Shown here: positions 1 through 8,944 of the stretch, in pieces
Layout: every line of letters starts with the position of its first letter
Position numbering within the stretch: position 1 is the first letter of the stretch
Assembly (NCBI RefSeq): GCF_001427665.1
Contig: NZ_LMHC01000023.1
Span: forward strand, 263,170-327,169
Direction of reading: 5' to 3'
Source: Caulobacter sp. Root655
GTDB lineage: Bacteria > Pseudomonadota > Alphaproteobacteria > Caulobacterales > Caulobacteraceae
DNA length: 64,000 nt
Translations under genes and position numbers: made by a program
The notes under the pieces: generated by a model
What the model saw: the letters and a program-made list of their open reading frames with translations, nothing else
Database searches by the model: none
Told to the model about the DNA's origin: nothing

Positions 1-148
1 TCCGCGACGGAGACAGCGATCAGTATGGGCGTGGTTGTGAGTACGCCAGCGATCGTGACGCTGATTATTTTGTACGGCGTTGAGATTGCTGAACTTCGTT
101 CCAGCCGCGACGGGGATAGACGCCCGCCTGTCCCCGCCCCCCTTCCCC
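1..148. other. Window edge, no assignable gene
   Basis: This stretch precedes the stop codon of the first clear gene. On the plus strand a frame open from base 1 encodes a hydrophobic segment (VVVSTPAIVTLIILYG) and runs on to a stop at 199-201, so it could be the last residues of a membrane protein starting outside the window. The minus strand is also open and hydrophobic here. There is too little sequence to choose. Confidence 0.25.
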
Positions 149-649
149 TCAGTGCGGCCAGGCTTCGGCCAACACCTTGGCCACGCCGTTCTTCCAGCTG
201 ACCTCCAGGGCCGGCGTCTTGGGTTGGCCCGCCGCGAACAGTTCGTAGATCACCAAGCCGTTGTTCTGGGTGCTTTCGATGACCCGGACCGGCGCGACGG
301 CGTGGGCGGCCTTGGTCGCCGCGTCGCGCACGGCCTGCGGGGCCGAAACCCAGGCGATGTCGCGCTGGGTCTCGACGATCTCCCAGCGACCGTCCTTTTC
401 CAGCAGATCGAACTCGATCTCGGCCCCGTCCGGCAGCACGCCCTCGACATCGAAATAGCGGCGGTTCTCGCGCGCCTTCAGCTCGGCCTCCTTGATGACC
501 AGGCCCGGCGCGGCAGCCTTGACGACGGCGATCACCGCCGGCGGCAGGTCGGCGGCCGCGACGGTGGTGATCTTGGTTTCGGGCGCGCCGGCGAGGGCGG
601 CGGAGGCGACCAGCGCCAAGGCGGGGGCAAGCATCAGGCGCGTGAACAT
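149..649 (-). CDS. PepSY-like secreted protein
   Basis: A 166-residue protein with a clear Sec signal peptide (about residues 1-21, hydrophobic core LALVASAALA, likely cut after ALAGA). The mature part has two similar alpha/beta halves: a segment of the type 'PPAVIAVVKAAAPG', then 'ARENRRYFDVEGVLPDGAEIEFDLLEKDGRW', then the related 'PQAVRDAATKAAHAV' and 'VIYELFAAG'. This alternation is typical of PepSY and PepSY-like domains, which are small periplasmic folds often tied to peptidase inhibition or metal sensing. No enzyme motif is visible. It stands alone, divergent from the gene at 780. The family call is moderately sure; the role is unknown. Confidence 0.65.
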   Translation of the reverse strand: MFTRLMLAPALALVASAALAGAPETKITTVAAADLPPAVIAVVKAAAPGLVIKEAELKARENRRYFDVEGVLPDGAEIEFDLLEKDGRWEIVETQRDIAWVSAPQAVRDAATKAAHAVAPVRVIESTQNNGLVIYELFAAGQPKTPALEVSWKNGVAKVLAEAWPH

Positions 650-779
650 GACGAACTCTCCGGACGGCCAATTTGCAAAGACACCGGTATCATGGCGTCC
701 CTCCTGCCAGGAACCGTTGAAAACCGCCGATCGTTCCCGTCAAATCCCCACGGGCGGGTCACTGGCGATGGAGAGCCTC

Positions 780-1136
780 ATGATGTCCCACAAACACTTG
801 ATCGCGGCGGCGGCGGCCATTTTGCTCGTTCCCGGAGCGGCCCTCGCCCACCACGGCTGGAGCAGCTACGACGCCGGAAAGACGCTCAAGATCACCGCGC
901 CGCTGACGTCGATCGCCTGGCGCAATCCGCATGGCGAGGCCAAGGTCAACTACAACGGCAAGACCTGGGCCGTGGTGCTGGCGCCGGTCGCCCGCATGGA
1001 GGCGCGGGGCCTGACCGAGGCGATGATCGGCGGCGGCAAGCCGGTGACGATCGAGGGCTATCCGCGCAAGGACGGCGTTCCCGAGATGCGCATCGAGCGG
1101 ATCACCGTCGACGGCAAGACGGTCGAGCTGCGCTAG
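780..1136 (+). CDS. DUF6152-type secreted protein
   Basis: About 118 residues. The start is one of two adjacent ATGs (780 or 783) behind a GGAGAG ribosome binding site at 770-775; an in-frame ATG at 768 is possible but lacks a site. An N-terminal signal peptide (LIAAAAAILLVPGAALA) ends just before the sequence HHGWSSYD, which begins the mature protein and is the hallmark of the DUF6152 family. The rest is beta-rich ('ITAPLTSIAWRNPHGEAKV', 'VTIEGYPRKDG'). The function of the family is not known. Its stop codon is directly followed by the GTG start of the next gene with no spacer, so the two are surely co-translated. Confidence 0.7.
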   Translation: MMSHKHLIAAAAAILLVPGAALAHHGWSSYDAGKTLKITAPLTSIAWRNPHGEAKVNYNGKTWAVVLAPVARMEARGLTEAMIGGGKPVTIEGYPRKDGVPEMRIERITVDGKTVELR

Positions 1137-1610
1137 GTGGAGGCCCTGGCCGTCGCGCTGGAAGCCTCGCCCCTGGGTGCGTGGGCGCGCGGTTCGGACC
1201 TGGCCTACCCGGTCGCCAACCTGGTCCACCTGCTAGGCCTGGTGCTGCTGGTCGGCGGCATCGGCCTGCTGGACCTGCGGTTGACCGGTCTGTTCAGGAG
1301 CCTGCCCGTCGCGACCCTGTCGCGCGTGCTGACCCCGCTGGCGATCGCCGGCCTGGTCCTGCTCGGCCTGGGCGGGGCGGTGATGTTCAGCGCGGACGCG
1401 ACCGCCCTGTTCGCCTCGACGGTGTTCCGCTGGAAGGTGGCGCTGATCGCGCTGGCCCTGGCCAACGCCGCGGCGTTCCGCTGGCTCCGGCGACGGCGGA
1501 TGGCGCGCTGGGATGTCGACCCGCCGCCGGCCGGGCGCGTCATGGCCGCCGGTTCGCTGGGACTCTGGCTGATCGTCGCGGGCCTGGGCCGATGGATCGC
1601 CTACAGCTAG
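1137..1610 (+). CDS. DUF6644-type membrane protein
   Basis: A 157-residue integral membrane protein starting with GTG immediately after the TAG of the upstream gene. Four to five hydrophobic segments are visible: around 'YPVANLVHLLGLVLLVGGIGLL', 'VLTPLAIAGLVLLGLGGAVMF', 'WKVALIALALANAAAF' and 'AAGSLGLWLIVAGLGRW'. The first contains a histidine, a layout that recalls small haem-binding or redox membrane proteins, but no pair of ligands is obvious. I read it as a DUF6644-like protein. The pairing with a DUF6152-type secreted partner suggests a joint envelope function, which is inference. Confidence 0.6.
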   Translation: MEALAVALEASPLGAWARGSDLAYPVANLVHLLGLVLLVGGIGLLDLRLTGLFRSLPVATLSRVLTPLAIAGLVLLGLGGAVMFSADATALFASTVFRWKVALIALALANAAAFRWLRRRRMARWDVDPPPAGRVMAAGSLGLWLIVAGLGRWIAYS

Positions 1611-1636
1611 GCTCGACGCTTTCCCAGTGAGTCCCC

Positions 1637-2026
1637 ATGGCCCGCCACCTCGCCCTCCTGTCGCTGCTCGTCGAAGACTATGACCAGGCCCTGGCCTTCT
1701 ATGTCGGCAAGCTGGGCTTCAGCCTGGTCGAGGACAGCGACCTGGGCGGCGGCAAGCGCTGGGTCGTCGTCTCGCCCGGCCCCGGCGGCTCGCGGTTCCT
1801 GTTGGCCCAGGCGGCCGACGATCGCCAGGCGGCGCGGGTCGGCGACCAGGGCGGCGGCCGGGTCTGGCTGTTCCTGCACACCGACGACTTCGCCGGCGAC
1901 CACGCCCGGATGACCGCCGCCGGCGTGCGGTTCCTCGAAGAGCCGCGCCACGAGGCCTATGGCAGCGTGGCGGTGTTCGAGGACCTCTACGGCAACCGCT
2001 GGGACCTGCTACAGCCCAAGACCTGA
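1637..2026 (+). CDS. Glyoxalase/VOC-fold protein
   Basis: A 129-residue single-domain protein of the vicinal oxygen chelate superfamily. The first beta-alpha-beta unit opens 'LALLSLLVEDYDQALAFYVGKLGFSLVED', and the second ends with 'GSVAVFEDLYGNRWDLLQP', the usual last strand of glyoxalase/bleomycin-resistance folds. Metal ligands in such proteins come from first-strand His or Gln and later Glu residues; here the first strand carries no His, so it may not be a metal-dependent glyoxalase. The substrate cannot be told. It lies 32 bases before the FMN reductase gene on the same strand and may share its transcript. Confidence 0.75.
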   Translation: MARHLALLSLLVEDYDQALAFYVGKLGFSLVEDSDLGGGKRWVVVSPGPGGSRFLLAQAADDRQAARVGDQGGGRVWLFLHTDDFAGDHARMTAAGVRFLEEPRHEAYGSVAVFEDLYGNRWDLLQPKT

Positions 2027-2058
2027 CCTTGCTTGCCCTACCGCGATCGGAGTCTTCG

Positions 2059-2595
2059 ATGAAACTGCTCGGCGTTTCCGGCAGCCTGCGGGCCGCCTCG
2101 TTCAACACCGCCCTGCTGCACGCGGCCCAGGAGGTGGCGCCGGACGGGGTGACGATCGAGATCTTCCGCCTGCACGACCTGCCGCTGTTCAACCAGGACG
2201 TCGAGGACCAGGGCGATCCCGCGCCGGTCACGGCCTGGAAGGACGCCGTGCGCGGCGCCGACGCCCTGCTGCTGGCCTGCCCGGAATATAACGGCGGGGT
2301 GACCGGCGTGCTGAAGAACGCCATCGACTGGGCCTCGCGCGGCGCGCCCTCGGCGCTACAGGGCAAGACCGCCTGCATCATCGGCGCCTCGCCGGGCGTG
2401 ACCGGCACGGTGCGGGCCCAGGACGCCCTGCGTCAGTCGCTGCGCAAGGTCTCGGCGCAATACTGGCCGCTGAGCGAGATGCTGGTGGGCCAGGCTCACA
2501 CCAAGATCGAGGCCGGGGTGGTCACGGACGAGAAGACCCGGGCCTATCTGGCCCGACACCTGGCCACGTTCGTGGAGCACATGCGGGGCGGTTGA
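2059..2595 (+). CDS. NADPH-dependent FMN reductase
   Basis: 178 residues, flavodoxin-like fold. The N-terminus 'KLLGVSGSLRAASFNTALL' is the phosphate-binding loop (GSLRxxSxN) that holds FMN, and 'CPEYNGGVTGVLKNAIDW' is the second flavin-contacting loop, both diagnostic of the NADPH-dependent FMN reductase / chromate and azo reductase group. Such soluble dimers reduce FMN or quinones at the expense of NAD(P)H. The ATG at 2059 was chosen because the SGSLR motif follows at the normal distance; a longer TTG-started frame has no family support. It follows the glyoxalase-like gene by 32 bases. The physiological substrate is not evident. Confidence 0.85.
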   Translation: MKLLGVSGSLRAASFNTALLHAAQEVAPDGVTIEIFRLHDLPLFNQDVEDQGDPAPVTAWKDAVRGADALLLACPEYNGGVTGVLKNAIDWASRGAPSALQGKTACIIGASPGVTGTVRAQDALRQSLRKVSAQYWPLSEMLVGQAHTKIEAGVVTDEKTRAYLARHLATFVEHMRGG

Positions 2596-2706
2596 CACAA
2601 GGTCGGGCCGTGATCTGAAGTCCTATTCCGGCCCAGCCGCCAACTTCCTATTCGACCCTGAGCGGACGTTCGAACGGTCAGCTTTCGAAATCCGAAACCC
2701 TCTCGT

Positions 2707-2834
2707 CCCTCCCCCCTGCGGGGAGGGTGGCCCGCGTAGCGCGTCGGGTGGGGGTCCGGTGCAGGGCCGTTCGTTGCGGCGGTGAAGCCCCACCCACCAG
2801 CTTCGCTGGTCCCCCCTCCCCATAAAGGGGAGGG
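2707..2834. repeat. Multi-hairpin intergenic repeat
   Basis: The gap 2596-3029 holds no gene but a complex palindromic element. It opens with CCCTCCCC (2707-2714) paired with GGGGAGGG (2720-2727), then a small hairpin ACCAGC-ttc-GCTGGT (2796-2810), and closes with CCCTCCCC (2814-2821) paired across five bases with GGGGAGGG (2827-2834). A related element with the same order of parts, a CCTCCCCC/GGGGGAGG hairpin next to a short GAA-loop hairpin, lies at 50442-50527, so it belongs to a dispersed family. The remainder of the gap up to 3029 shows nothing assignable. Confidence 0.75.
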
Positions 2835-3026
2835 AAAGGCGATCCGTCCGTTGTTATCGGCGCTCGCGTATCTCCCTTTCGCTTCAAGGCAGGAATGACG
2901 GACGTCGGCGACGGCGAATGGCAAGATTGCTCCCCTCCCGCGTTGCACCACGACAAGCGCGGGCGTAAGACCGCCGCAATCCTGAAACCGGTCTTTCGAG
3001 TCCACGTCCTCCCAGGGGAGTCCTGA

Positions 3027-4232
<1,206 letters not shown>

Positions 4233-4240
4233 GGACCTAG

Positions 4241-4310
4241 GGGGACACACACTCATCGCGAGGCGTTCCGGTCTTATGATCGGACGTTGGTGAGATGAGT
4301 GTGTGTCCCC
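4241..4310. repeat. GGGGACACACACTCA inverted repeat, copy 1
   Basis: A perfect 17-base inverted repeat: GGGGACACACACTCATC at 4241-4257 and its reverse complement at 4294-4310, 36 bases apart. It lies 8 bases after the aminotransferase stop. A second copy with the same arms is at 13182-13247 and a shorter relative at 40086-40111. No run of T follows, so it is not a textbook intrinsic terminator, although its position just after genes suggests a role in ending or protecting transcripts. Confidence 0.85.
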
Positions 4311-4429
4311 GCCTCGTCCGCGGGGACTTGAGGGGGTTTCCCGCCCTTCATGACAGAAATCGCAACCCTTTCAGCGCGAACCGCGCTAGGGGATCGCCGT
4401 CGCGTCTCTGCGACAAAGGAGGTCGCCGC

Positions 4430-4591
4430 ATGGCCCGTACACCGAACTATTCCTTCGAACGCCAGGAGCGCGAGCGCCTGAAGGCCCGCAAGGCCGCTGA
4501 AAAGGCCGCCGAGAAGGCCGCCGCCAAGGCCGCTGGCCAGCCCTACGACCCGGACGACGCCGACGCCAAGCCCCCGACCGACGACCAATAG
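4430..4591 (+). CDS. Small Lys/Ala-rich protein
   Basis: A 53-residue hydrophilic protein. The start ATG at 4430 is well fixed by the strong ribosome binding site AAAGGAGG at 4415-4422. The centre is a charged helix built on repeats of the type 'KAAEKAAEKAAAKAAG', preceded by 'SFERQERERLKARK' and followed by an acidic Pro-rich tail ending DDQ. Such composition is common in small nucleic-acid- or ribosome-associated proteins, but no family is recognised. It is 24 bases upstream of the next small gene and probably co-transcribed. Confidence 0.7.
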   Translation: MARTPNYSFERQERERLKARKAAEKAAEKAAAKAAGQPYDPDDADAKPPTDDQ

Positions 4592-4615
4592 ACCGCGACC
4601 GCCGAAAGACCGCCC

Positions 4616-4876
4616 ATGCCCAGCTCGACCGCCTACAATCACGAGACCGTATCGCTGGATGGCGAGCACTTTTCCGACTGCGAGTTCCGCGACTGCCGCC
4701 TGACCTACGCCGGCGGCAAGGCCCCGACCTTCGACAACTGCAAGGTCGTGGACTGCGAGTGGAAGTTCGAGGGGCCGGCCGAGCAGACCCTGGCCCATCT
4801 GAAGGCGGTGTGGAACGCGGGCGGCAAGGCCCCGGTCCAGGCGCTGATCAAGGAAATCACCGGCGGCGGCCGCTAG
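4616..4876 (+). CDS. Small hypothetical protein, pentapeptide-like start
   Basis: 86 residues, soluble. The first half reads 'VSLDGEHFSDCEFRDCRLTYAGG...FDNCKVVDCEWKFEG': five-residue steps with Phe/Leu and Cys in register (F-x-D-C-x-F-x-D-C-x-L), which resemble one or two coils of a pentapeptide-repeat helix. Four cysteines sit in this part. The second half 'AEQTLAHLKAVWNAGGKAPVQALIKEI' is a helical tail. No function is known to me. The same strand carries small genes on both sides, and a nested hairpin follows 2 bases after its stop. Confidence 0.65.
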   Translation: MPSSTAYNHETVSLDGEHFSDCEFRDCRLTYAGGKAPTFDNCKVVDCEWKFEGPAEQTLAHLKAVWNAGGKAPVQALIKEITGGGR

Positions 4877-4878
4877 GC

Positions 4879-4943
4879 CTTTTCGGAGCCTTGTGCGCCG
4901 CGAGGGGTTAGTACCCCGAAGGCAAGGCGCGAGGTTCGAAAAG
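4879..4943. repeat. Nested inverted repeat between small genes
   Basis: Three nested arm pairs are visible: CTTTTCG (4879-4885) with CGAAAAG (4937-4943), CCTTG with CAAGG inside it, and a central GGGG-ttagta-CCCC hairpin (4904-4915). It fills the gap between the 86-residue gene and the next small gene, ending 7 bases before its ATG, so it could act as a terminator, an RNA stability element or a translation-controlling structure. Confidence 0.65.
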
Positions 4944-4950
4944 AACGGCG

Positions 4951-5124
4951 ATGCGCAGCGCGGCGGAATGCCTGGCCAAGGCCACCGAGATGGAACGACA
5001 GGCCGGCCTGTGCGACACGCCGAGCCTGCGCACCGACCTCCTGTCGATGGCGCGGACTTGGCGCTACGTCGCCCAGCAGGCCCTGTGGCAGGACACCTTG
5101 GACGCCACCGCCCCGCCCCACTGA
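4951..5124 (+). CDS. Small helical hypothetical protein
   Basis: A 57-residue protein reading MRSAAECLAKATEMER, then 'CDTPSLRTDLLSMARTWRYVAQQALWQD'. It is all-helical with a conserved-looking pattern (Cys at 7, 'EM', 'LRTDLLSMARTWR') that I recall as a common type of short hypothetical protein in Caulobacter and relatives, but no function is assigned. The ATG at 4951 is the only in-frame start. The nested hairpin at 4879-4943 ends just upstream and no strong ribosome binding site is seen, so translation may be modest or controlled. Confidence 0.6.
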   Translation: MRSAAECLAKATEMERQAGLCDTPSLRTDLLSMARTWRYVAQQALWQDTLDATAPPH

Positions 5125-5224
5125 CGAAAGCGACCCACGACAACGGTTCGGGATAGGCGTACAGCTTGACGATCGGCGCCTATCCGTTGCCGTCCGCGAA
5201 CGTCATTGCGCCTAGGATCGGACG

Positions 5225-6310
5225 ATGCCCCGCTTGATGACGCGCGCGATCCCCGGCATCGAAGACGCCCAGACGCTGGCCCAGGCGATCGTCGACACCA
5301 TCCACGAACCGCTGCTGGTGCTCGACTCGGACTTGCGCGTGCTGGCCGCCAGCCGTTCGTTCTACGAGACGTTCAGGGTCGACCCCGAACAGACGATGGG
5401 TTGCCTGCTCTACGACCTGGGCGACGGCCAGTGGGACATTCCGGCCCTGCGCCTGCTGCTCGAGACGATCATCCCCGAGCGCGTGGCCATGAACGGCTTC
5501 GAGGTCAGCCACGACTTCCCGGACCTGGGCCAGCGGATCATGCTGCTCAACGCCCGCAAGGTGCTCTACGAGACCAGCTCCAATTCGACGATCCTGCTGG
5601 CCTTCACCGACATCACCGCTCGCCGGGCGATCGAGCGCGAGAAGGAAAGCCTGCTGGACCGGACCCGCGACCTGCTGAACCAGAAACAGGTGCTGCTGCA
5701 GGAAATGCAGCACCGGGTCGCCAACAGCCTGCAGATCATCGCCAGCATCCTGATGCTCAAGGCCAGGGCCGTCACCTCCGAGGAGACTCGCTTTCACCTG
5801 AAGGACGCCCACCAGCGGGTGATCTCGGTGGCCGAGGTGCAGTCGCACCTGCACGCCTCGGGCGGCGTCGACCAGATCGAGGTTGGACCCTACCTGTCGA
5901 AGCTCTGCGGCAGCCTGGCCGGCTCGATGATCGGCGAGAGCCAGCCCATCGCCCTGACCGTCGTCGCCGACCATGGCCTGATCGGTTCGGACAAGGCCGT
6001 CAGCATCGGCCTGATCGTCACCGAACTGGTGATCAATGCGGTCAAGTACGCCTTCCCGATCGCCAGGGACGACGCCGGGATCACCGTCGCCTTCGATAGC
6101 GGAGCGGACGGCTGGACCCTGGTCGTCTCGGACAATGGGGTCGGCAAGACCGAGACCGACATCGCCGCCACGCACGGTGGTCTCGGCACGGTGATCGTCG
6201 ACGCCCTGGTCAAGCAGCTCGACGGCCACATGACCGTGACGACCACCGCCGGCGTGACCGTGACGATCCGGCACAAGGACGTCCCGGTTCTGGCGCCGAT
6301 CGCCGCTTAA
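5225..6310 (+). CDS. Sensor histidine kinase, HisKA_2 type
   Basis: 361 residues, no membrane segments, so a cytoplasmic kinase. Residues about 20-135 form a PAS-like domain ('IVDTIHEPLLVLDSDLRVLAASRSFYETF' ... 'LLAFTDITARRAIEREKE'). The phosphoacceptor follows in 'LLQEMQHRVANSLQIIASIL' with H163, the H-R-x-x-N pattern of HisKA_2 kinases, and a HATPase domain with N box 'IVTELVINAVKYAF' and G box 'VSDNGVGK'. Kinases of this group in alphaproteobacteria often feed the PhyR general stress pathway, but no response regulator is adjacent, so the partner is unknown. The PAS-like domain shows no flavin-binding Cys motif. Confidence 0.85.
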   Translation: MPRLMTRAIPGIEDAQTLAQAIVDTIHEPLLVLDSDLRVLAASRSFYETFRVDPEQTMGCLLYDLGDGQWDIPALRLLLETIIPERVAMNGFEVSHDFPDLGQRIMLLNARKVLYETSSNSTILLAFTDITARRAIEREKESLLDRTRDLLNQKQVLLQEMQHRVANSLQIIASILMLKARAVTSEETRFHLKDAHQRVISVAEVQSHLHASGGVDQIEVGPYLSKLCGSLAGSMIGESQPIALTVVADHGLIGSDKAVSIGLIVTELVINAVKYAFPIARDDAGITVAFDSGADGWTLVVSDNGVGKTETDIAATHGGLGTVIVDALVKQLDGHMTVTTTAGVTVTIRHKDVPVLAPIAA

Positions 6311-6389
6311 ACGATCGTTTGACCCACCCCCGCCCCGCGGGCGATGCTGCGCGACGGCGCGGCGCCAGACCGCGCGTGGGAGGCCAGAG

Positions 6390-6971
6390 ATGCGGTTGAA
6401 CGAGCCCCGGGTCCGTCCGGTGAACATGGACGCCCTCACCCCGGACCAAGCCGAGGTCCTCGCGCCGCTGGGAGCCGGCGGCGTCATCCCGGCCGGGCGG
6501 GTGCTCAACATCTTCCGCACCCTGGCCCACGCCCCCAAGGCCCTGAAGGCCTTCCTGACCTGGGGCAACTACATCCTCTCCAAGAAGAACGACCTGCCGG
6601 CCAGGGAGCGCGAAATCGTCATCCTGCGCACCGGCTGGCTGTGCCGCTCGGGCTATGAGTGGACGCAGCACGTCGAGATCGGCCTGCGCTGCGGCCTGAC
6701 CCCGGACGAGATCCCCAAGCTGAAGGCCGGACCGGACGCCGGCTGGAGCCCCGCCGACGCGGCCCTGGTCCGCGCCGCCGACGAACTGCACGCCGACCAG
6801 TTCGTCTCAACCCCGACCTGGACCGCCCTGCTCGCCCATTTCGGCGAGAAGCAGGCCATGGACGTGGTGTTCACCGCTGGCCAGTACACTCAGGTCTGCA
6901 TGATGCTGAACAGCTTCGGCGTGCAACTGGACGACGGCCAGACGCTCGATCCCGACTTCGCGAAGGCCTGA
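6390..6971 (+). CDS. Carboxymuconolactone decarboxylase family protein
   Basis: 193 residues of the AhpD/CMD fold. The core 'LPAREREIVILRTGWLCRSGYEWTQHVEIGLRCGLT' matches the CMD helix pair, with the acidic residue, Cys and His (C-R-S-G-Y-E-W-T-Q-H) of the active-site region. Members range from true gamma-carboxymuconolactone decarboxylases (protocatechuate pathway) to peroxidases of uncertain substrate. The gene ends 2 bases before the SDR gene, so they form one unit. That pairing favours a catabolic or detoxification role over the classic pca pathway, since no other pca gene is nearby. Confidence 0.8.
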   Translation: MRLNEPRVRPVNMDALTPDQAEVLAPLGAGGVIPAGRVLNIFRTLAHAPKALKAFLTWGNYILSKKNDLPAREREIVILRTGWLCRSGYEWTQHVEIGLRCGLTPDEIPKLKAGPDAGWSPADAALVRAADELHADQFVSTPTWTALLAHFGEKQAMDVVFTAGQYTQVCMMLNSFGVQLDDGQTLDPDFAKA

Positions 6972-6973
6972 CC

Positions 6974-7777
6974 ATGACCGGACGGCTGGCGGGCAAGCGC
7001 GCGGTGATCGTCGGGGCCGGCCAGACGCCGGGCGAGACGCTGGGCAACGGCCGAGCCATGGCCCTGCTGTTCGCCCGGCAAGGCGCGACCGTGCTGTGCG
7101 TCGACCGTGTCCTTGACCGGGCCGAGGAGACGGCGGCGATGATCGCGGCCGAGGGCGGGCGTTCATTCGCCCTGGCCGCCGACATCCGCGACGCGAGCGC
7201 CGCCCAGGCCATCGTCGACGCCGCCCAGGCCCAGCTCGGCGGGTTGGACATCCTGGTCAACAATGTCGGGATCGGCGGTCGCGGCGACGGCCCGGCCCAT
7301 CACCTGACCGAGGAGGCCTTCGACCTGATCCTCGACGTCAATCTGAAGGGTCTGTGGCGGGTGACCAAGGCCGCCCTGCCCGTCCTGCGCGCCCAGGGTC
7401 ACGGGGCGATCGTCAACATCTCGTCCCTGGCCGGCATGGCCGGCGGAAACCAGCTGGCCTACGAGGTCTCCAAGGCCGCCGTGAACCGCCTGACGACCAG
7501 CGTCGCCCAGGCCAACGCCGGCAAGGGCGTGCGCTGCAACGCCGTCGCGCCCGGCCTGATGGACACCCCGATGGCCGTGGCCGGCATCGCCGAGGCCAAG
7601 GGCCAGGACATCGAGACCGTCCGCGCCTCCCGCAACGCTCGCGTGCCGCTGAACGGTGTCATGGGCACGGCCTGGGACACCGCCCACGCGGCCCTGTTCC
7701 TGGCCTCCGACGAGGCGGGTTTCATCACCGGCGTGGTGCTGCCGGTGGACGGTGGGATGTCGAGCCGGGTCGGCTAG
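6974..7777 (+). CDS. SDR family oxidoreductase
   Basis: 267 residues, classical short-chain dehydrogenase/reductase. The Rossmann start is 'RAVIVGAGQTPGETLGNGRAMA', a longer glycine loop than the common TGxxxGIG. Other landmarks: 'ADIRD' for adenine binding, 'LVNNVG', catalytic Ser in 'NISSLAG', and Y163-x-x-x-K167 in 'AYEVSKAAV', then 'VAPGLMDTPM' and 'VLPVDGG'. It would use NAD(P)(H) on an unknown alcohol or ketone. The ATG is 2 bases after the upstream CMD-family stop, so translation is coupled. Confidence 0.88.
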   Translation: MTGRLAGKRAVIVGAGQTPGETLGNGRAMALLFARQGATVLCVDRVLDRAEETAAMIAAEGGRSFALAADIRDASAAQAIVDAAQAQLGGLDILVNNVGIGGRGDGPAHHLTEEAFDLILDVNLKGLWRVTKAALPVLRAQGHGAIVNISSLAGMAGGNQLAYEVSKAAVNRLTTSVAQANAGKGVRCNAVAPGLMDTPMAVAGIAEAKGQDIETVRASRNARVPLNGVMGTAWDTAHAALFLASDEAGFITGVVLPVDGGMSSRVG

Positions 7778-7827
7778 GCGCCCCTGGGCGCGTTTGCGCG
7801 TTCGACCATAAGGTGTAGCTTCGGCGG

Positions 7828-8802
7828 ATGCCTTGCCTCGCCATTCGCCCCCACGCCGCTTTCGCCATTGCCCTGTTGGCGGCTTTCGCGGCCTTCGGCG
7901 GCGTCACGCCTGCCCGCGCTCAGACCCCGTCGCCAGACGCGCCCCACGAGATCAACGTGACCTCGGACTCAGCGCCTGGCTGGATTCCGTCCCCGGATCA
8001 GGAGCGCGCGGCGCGGGAGGCCGCGACCGCCTTCCTTGCCGCCCTCGACACCGGCAAGGCCCGCGAGGCCTATGCGCTTCTGGCCGACAAGAACCGACGC
8101 CATATGCCCTATGCGACGTTCTCCGCCGGCGTATCGCGGTTCAATGCCGAGGCCGGCGCCGTCGTCGAGCGGCGCGTCGTCAAGACCACCTGGACGAAGG
8201 ATCCGTCAGACGCACCGGTTCCCGGCGTCTATGCGGCGATCGATCTGGTGAGCCATTTCGCCAGGATCGACCGCCATTGCGGCTACCTGATCCTCTATCA
8301 ACCGCCCGCCGGAGGTCCGTTTCGCGTGATGCGCCAGCAGGACGCCTATGTCACGAACGCCTCGGCCGACAGCATCGAGACGCAACAATCCAAGGCTCAG
8401 CTGGACGCCGCCTGGAGGAGCGCGTCGGCCGGTTGCCCGAACTATGTCGCCGAGGGTCCACAGGCCGATGCGCCCTTGCCCGAGCAGCCCGGCGCGACCG
8501 GCTATCCCAGCGTCGCCGCCGCCCTGGTCGATCTGCGCTCACGGCCCGGCGTGGAATTCTCGACCCAGAATGGCTGGACCATCGCCACCGACAACGGCTC
8601 GCTGACCTTGTGGTCCTTCGCCCCCACCGACCATCCCGCCTATCCGTCGGCGGTGAAGCGCCAGGCGGTACAAACGGGCGGCCAAACGTCACTGCAAATG
8701 AGCGTCCTCTGCGAAGCTGACAAGACATCCTGCGACGCGCTGGTTCGCTCATTCCAGGATCTGAGCGCCCAGATGACGCGGAGCCTGCAGAAGGGCCGTT
8801 GA
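7828..8802 (+). CDS. DUF4019-domain secreted protein
   Basis: 324 residues with a signal peptide (AIALLAAFAAFGGVTPARA, cut after ARA near residue 31). Residues about 55-180 match the DUF4019 pattern: 'REAATAFLAALDTGKAREAYALLADKNR' then 'VKTTWTKDPSDAPVPGVYAAIDLVSHFARIDRHCGYLILY', a cystatin/NTF2-like fold. The C-terminal 100 residues, 'GYPSVAAALVDLRSRPGVEFSTQNGWTIATD', look like a second small domain. The family has no known biochemistry; the fold suggests ligand or protein binding in the periplasm. It is not obviously in an operon. Confidence 0.75.
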   Translation: MPCLAIRPHAAFAIALLAAFAAFGGVTPARAQTPSPDAPHEINVTSDSAPGWIPSPDQERAAREAATAFLAALDTGKAREAYALLADKNRRHMPYATFSAGVSRFNAEAGAVVERRVVKTTWTKDPSDAPVPGVYAAIDLVSHFARIDRHCGYLILYQPPAGGPFRVMRQQDAYVTNASADSIETQQSKAQLDAAWRSASAGCPNYVAEGPQADAPLPEQPGATGYPSVAAALVDLRSRPGVEFSTQNGWTIATDNGSLTLWSFAPTDHPAYPSAVKRQAVQTGGQTSLQMSVLCEADKTSCDALVRSFQDLSAQMTRSLQKGR

Positions 8803-8911
8803 GCCGCTTTTCCGCACTCCCCCCGCGCTTCGTGCCTTGGGACGCGATTTATACGACTTCTCCTTCTGAGAACGACTTGCAACTAAACGCGCGCCGCCCT
8901 AAGCAGCGCGC

Positions 8912-8926
8912 TAAGAATAGTTCGCA
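8912..8926. promoter_or_regulatory. Candidate Fur-type iron box
   Basis: The bases TAAGAATAGTTCGCA fit the near-palindrome TGCGAATnATTCGCA at all but three positions, the kind of site I recall for Fur-family regulators in alphaproteobacteria. It ends 18 bases before the start of a TonB-dependent siderophore receptor, where a repressor would block transcription. A weaker related stretch, TGAGAACGACTTGCA, lies at 8867-8881. The assignment is by eye and by context. Confidence 0.45.
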
Positions 8927-8944
8927 TTAGCACCTGAGGTCGTC

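Noticed and set aside
1-201. Plus-strand membrane-protein end at the window edge
   Set aside because: Less than 67 codons and the last third overlaps a confident minus-strand gene; the hydrophobic part alone cannot identify it.
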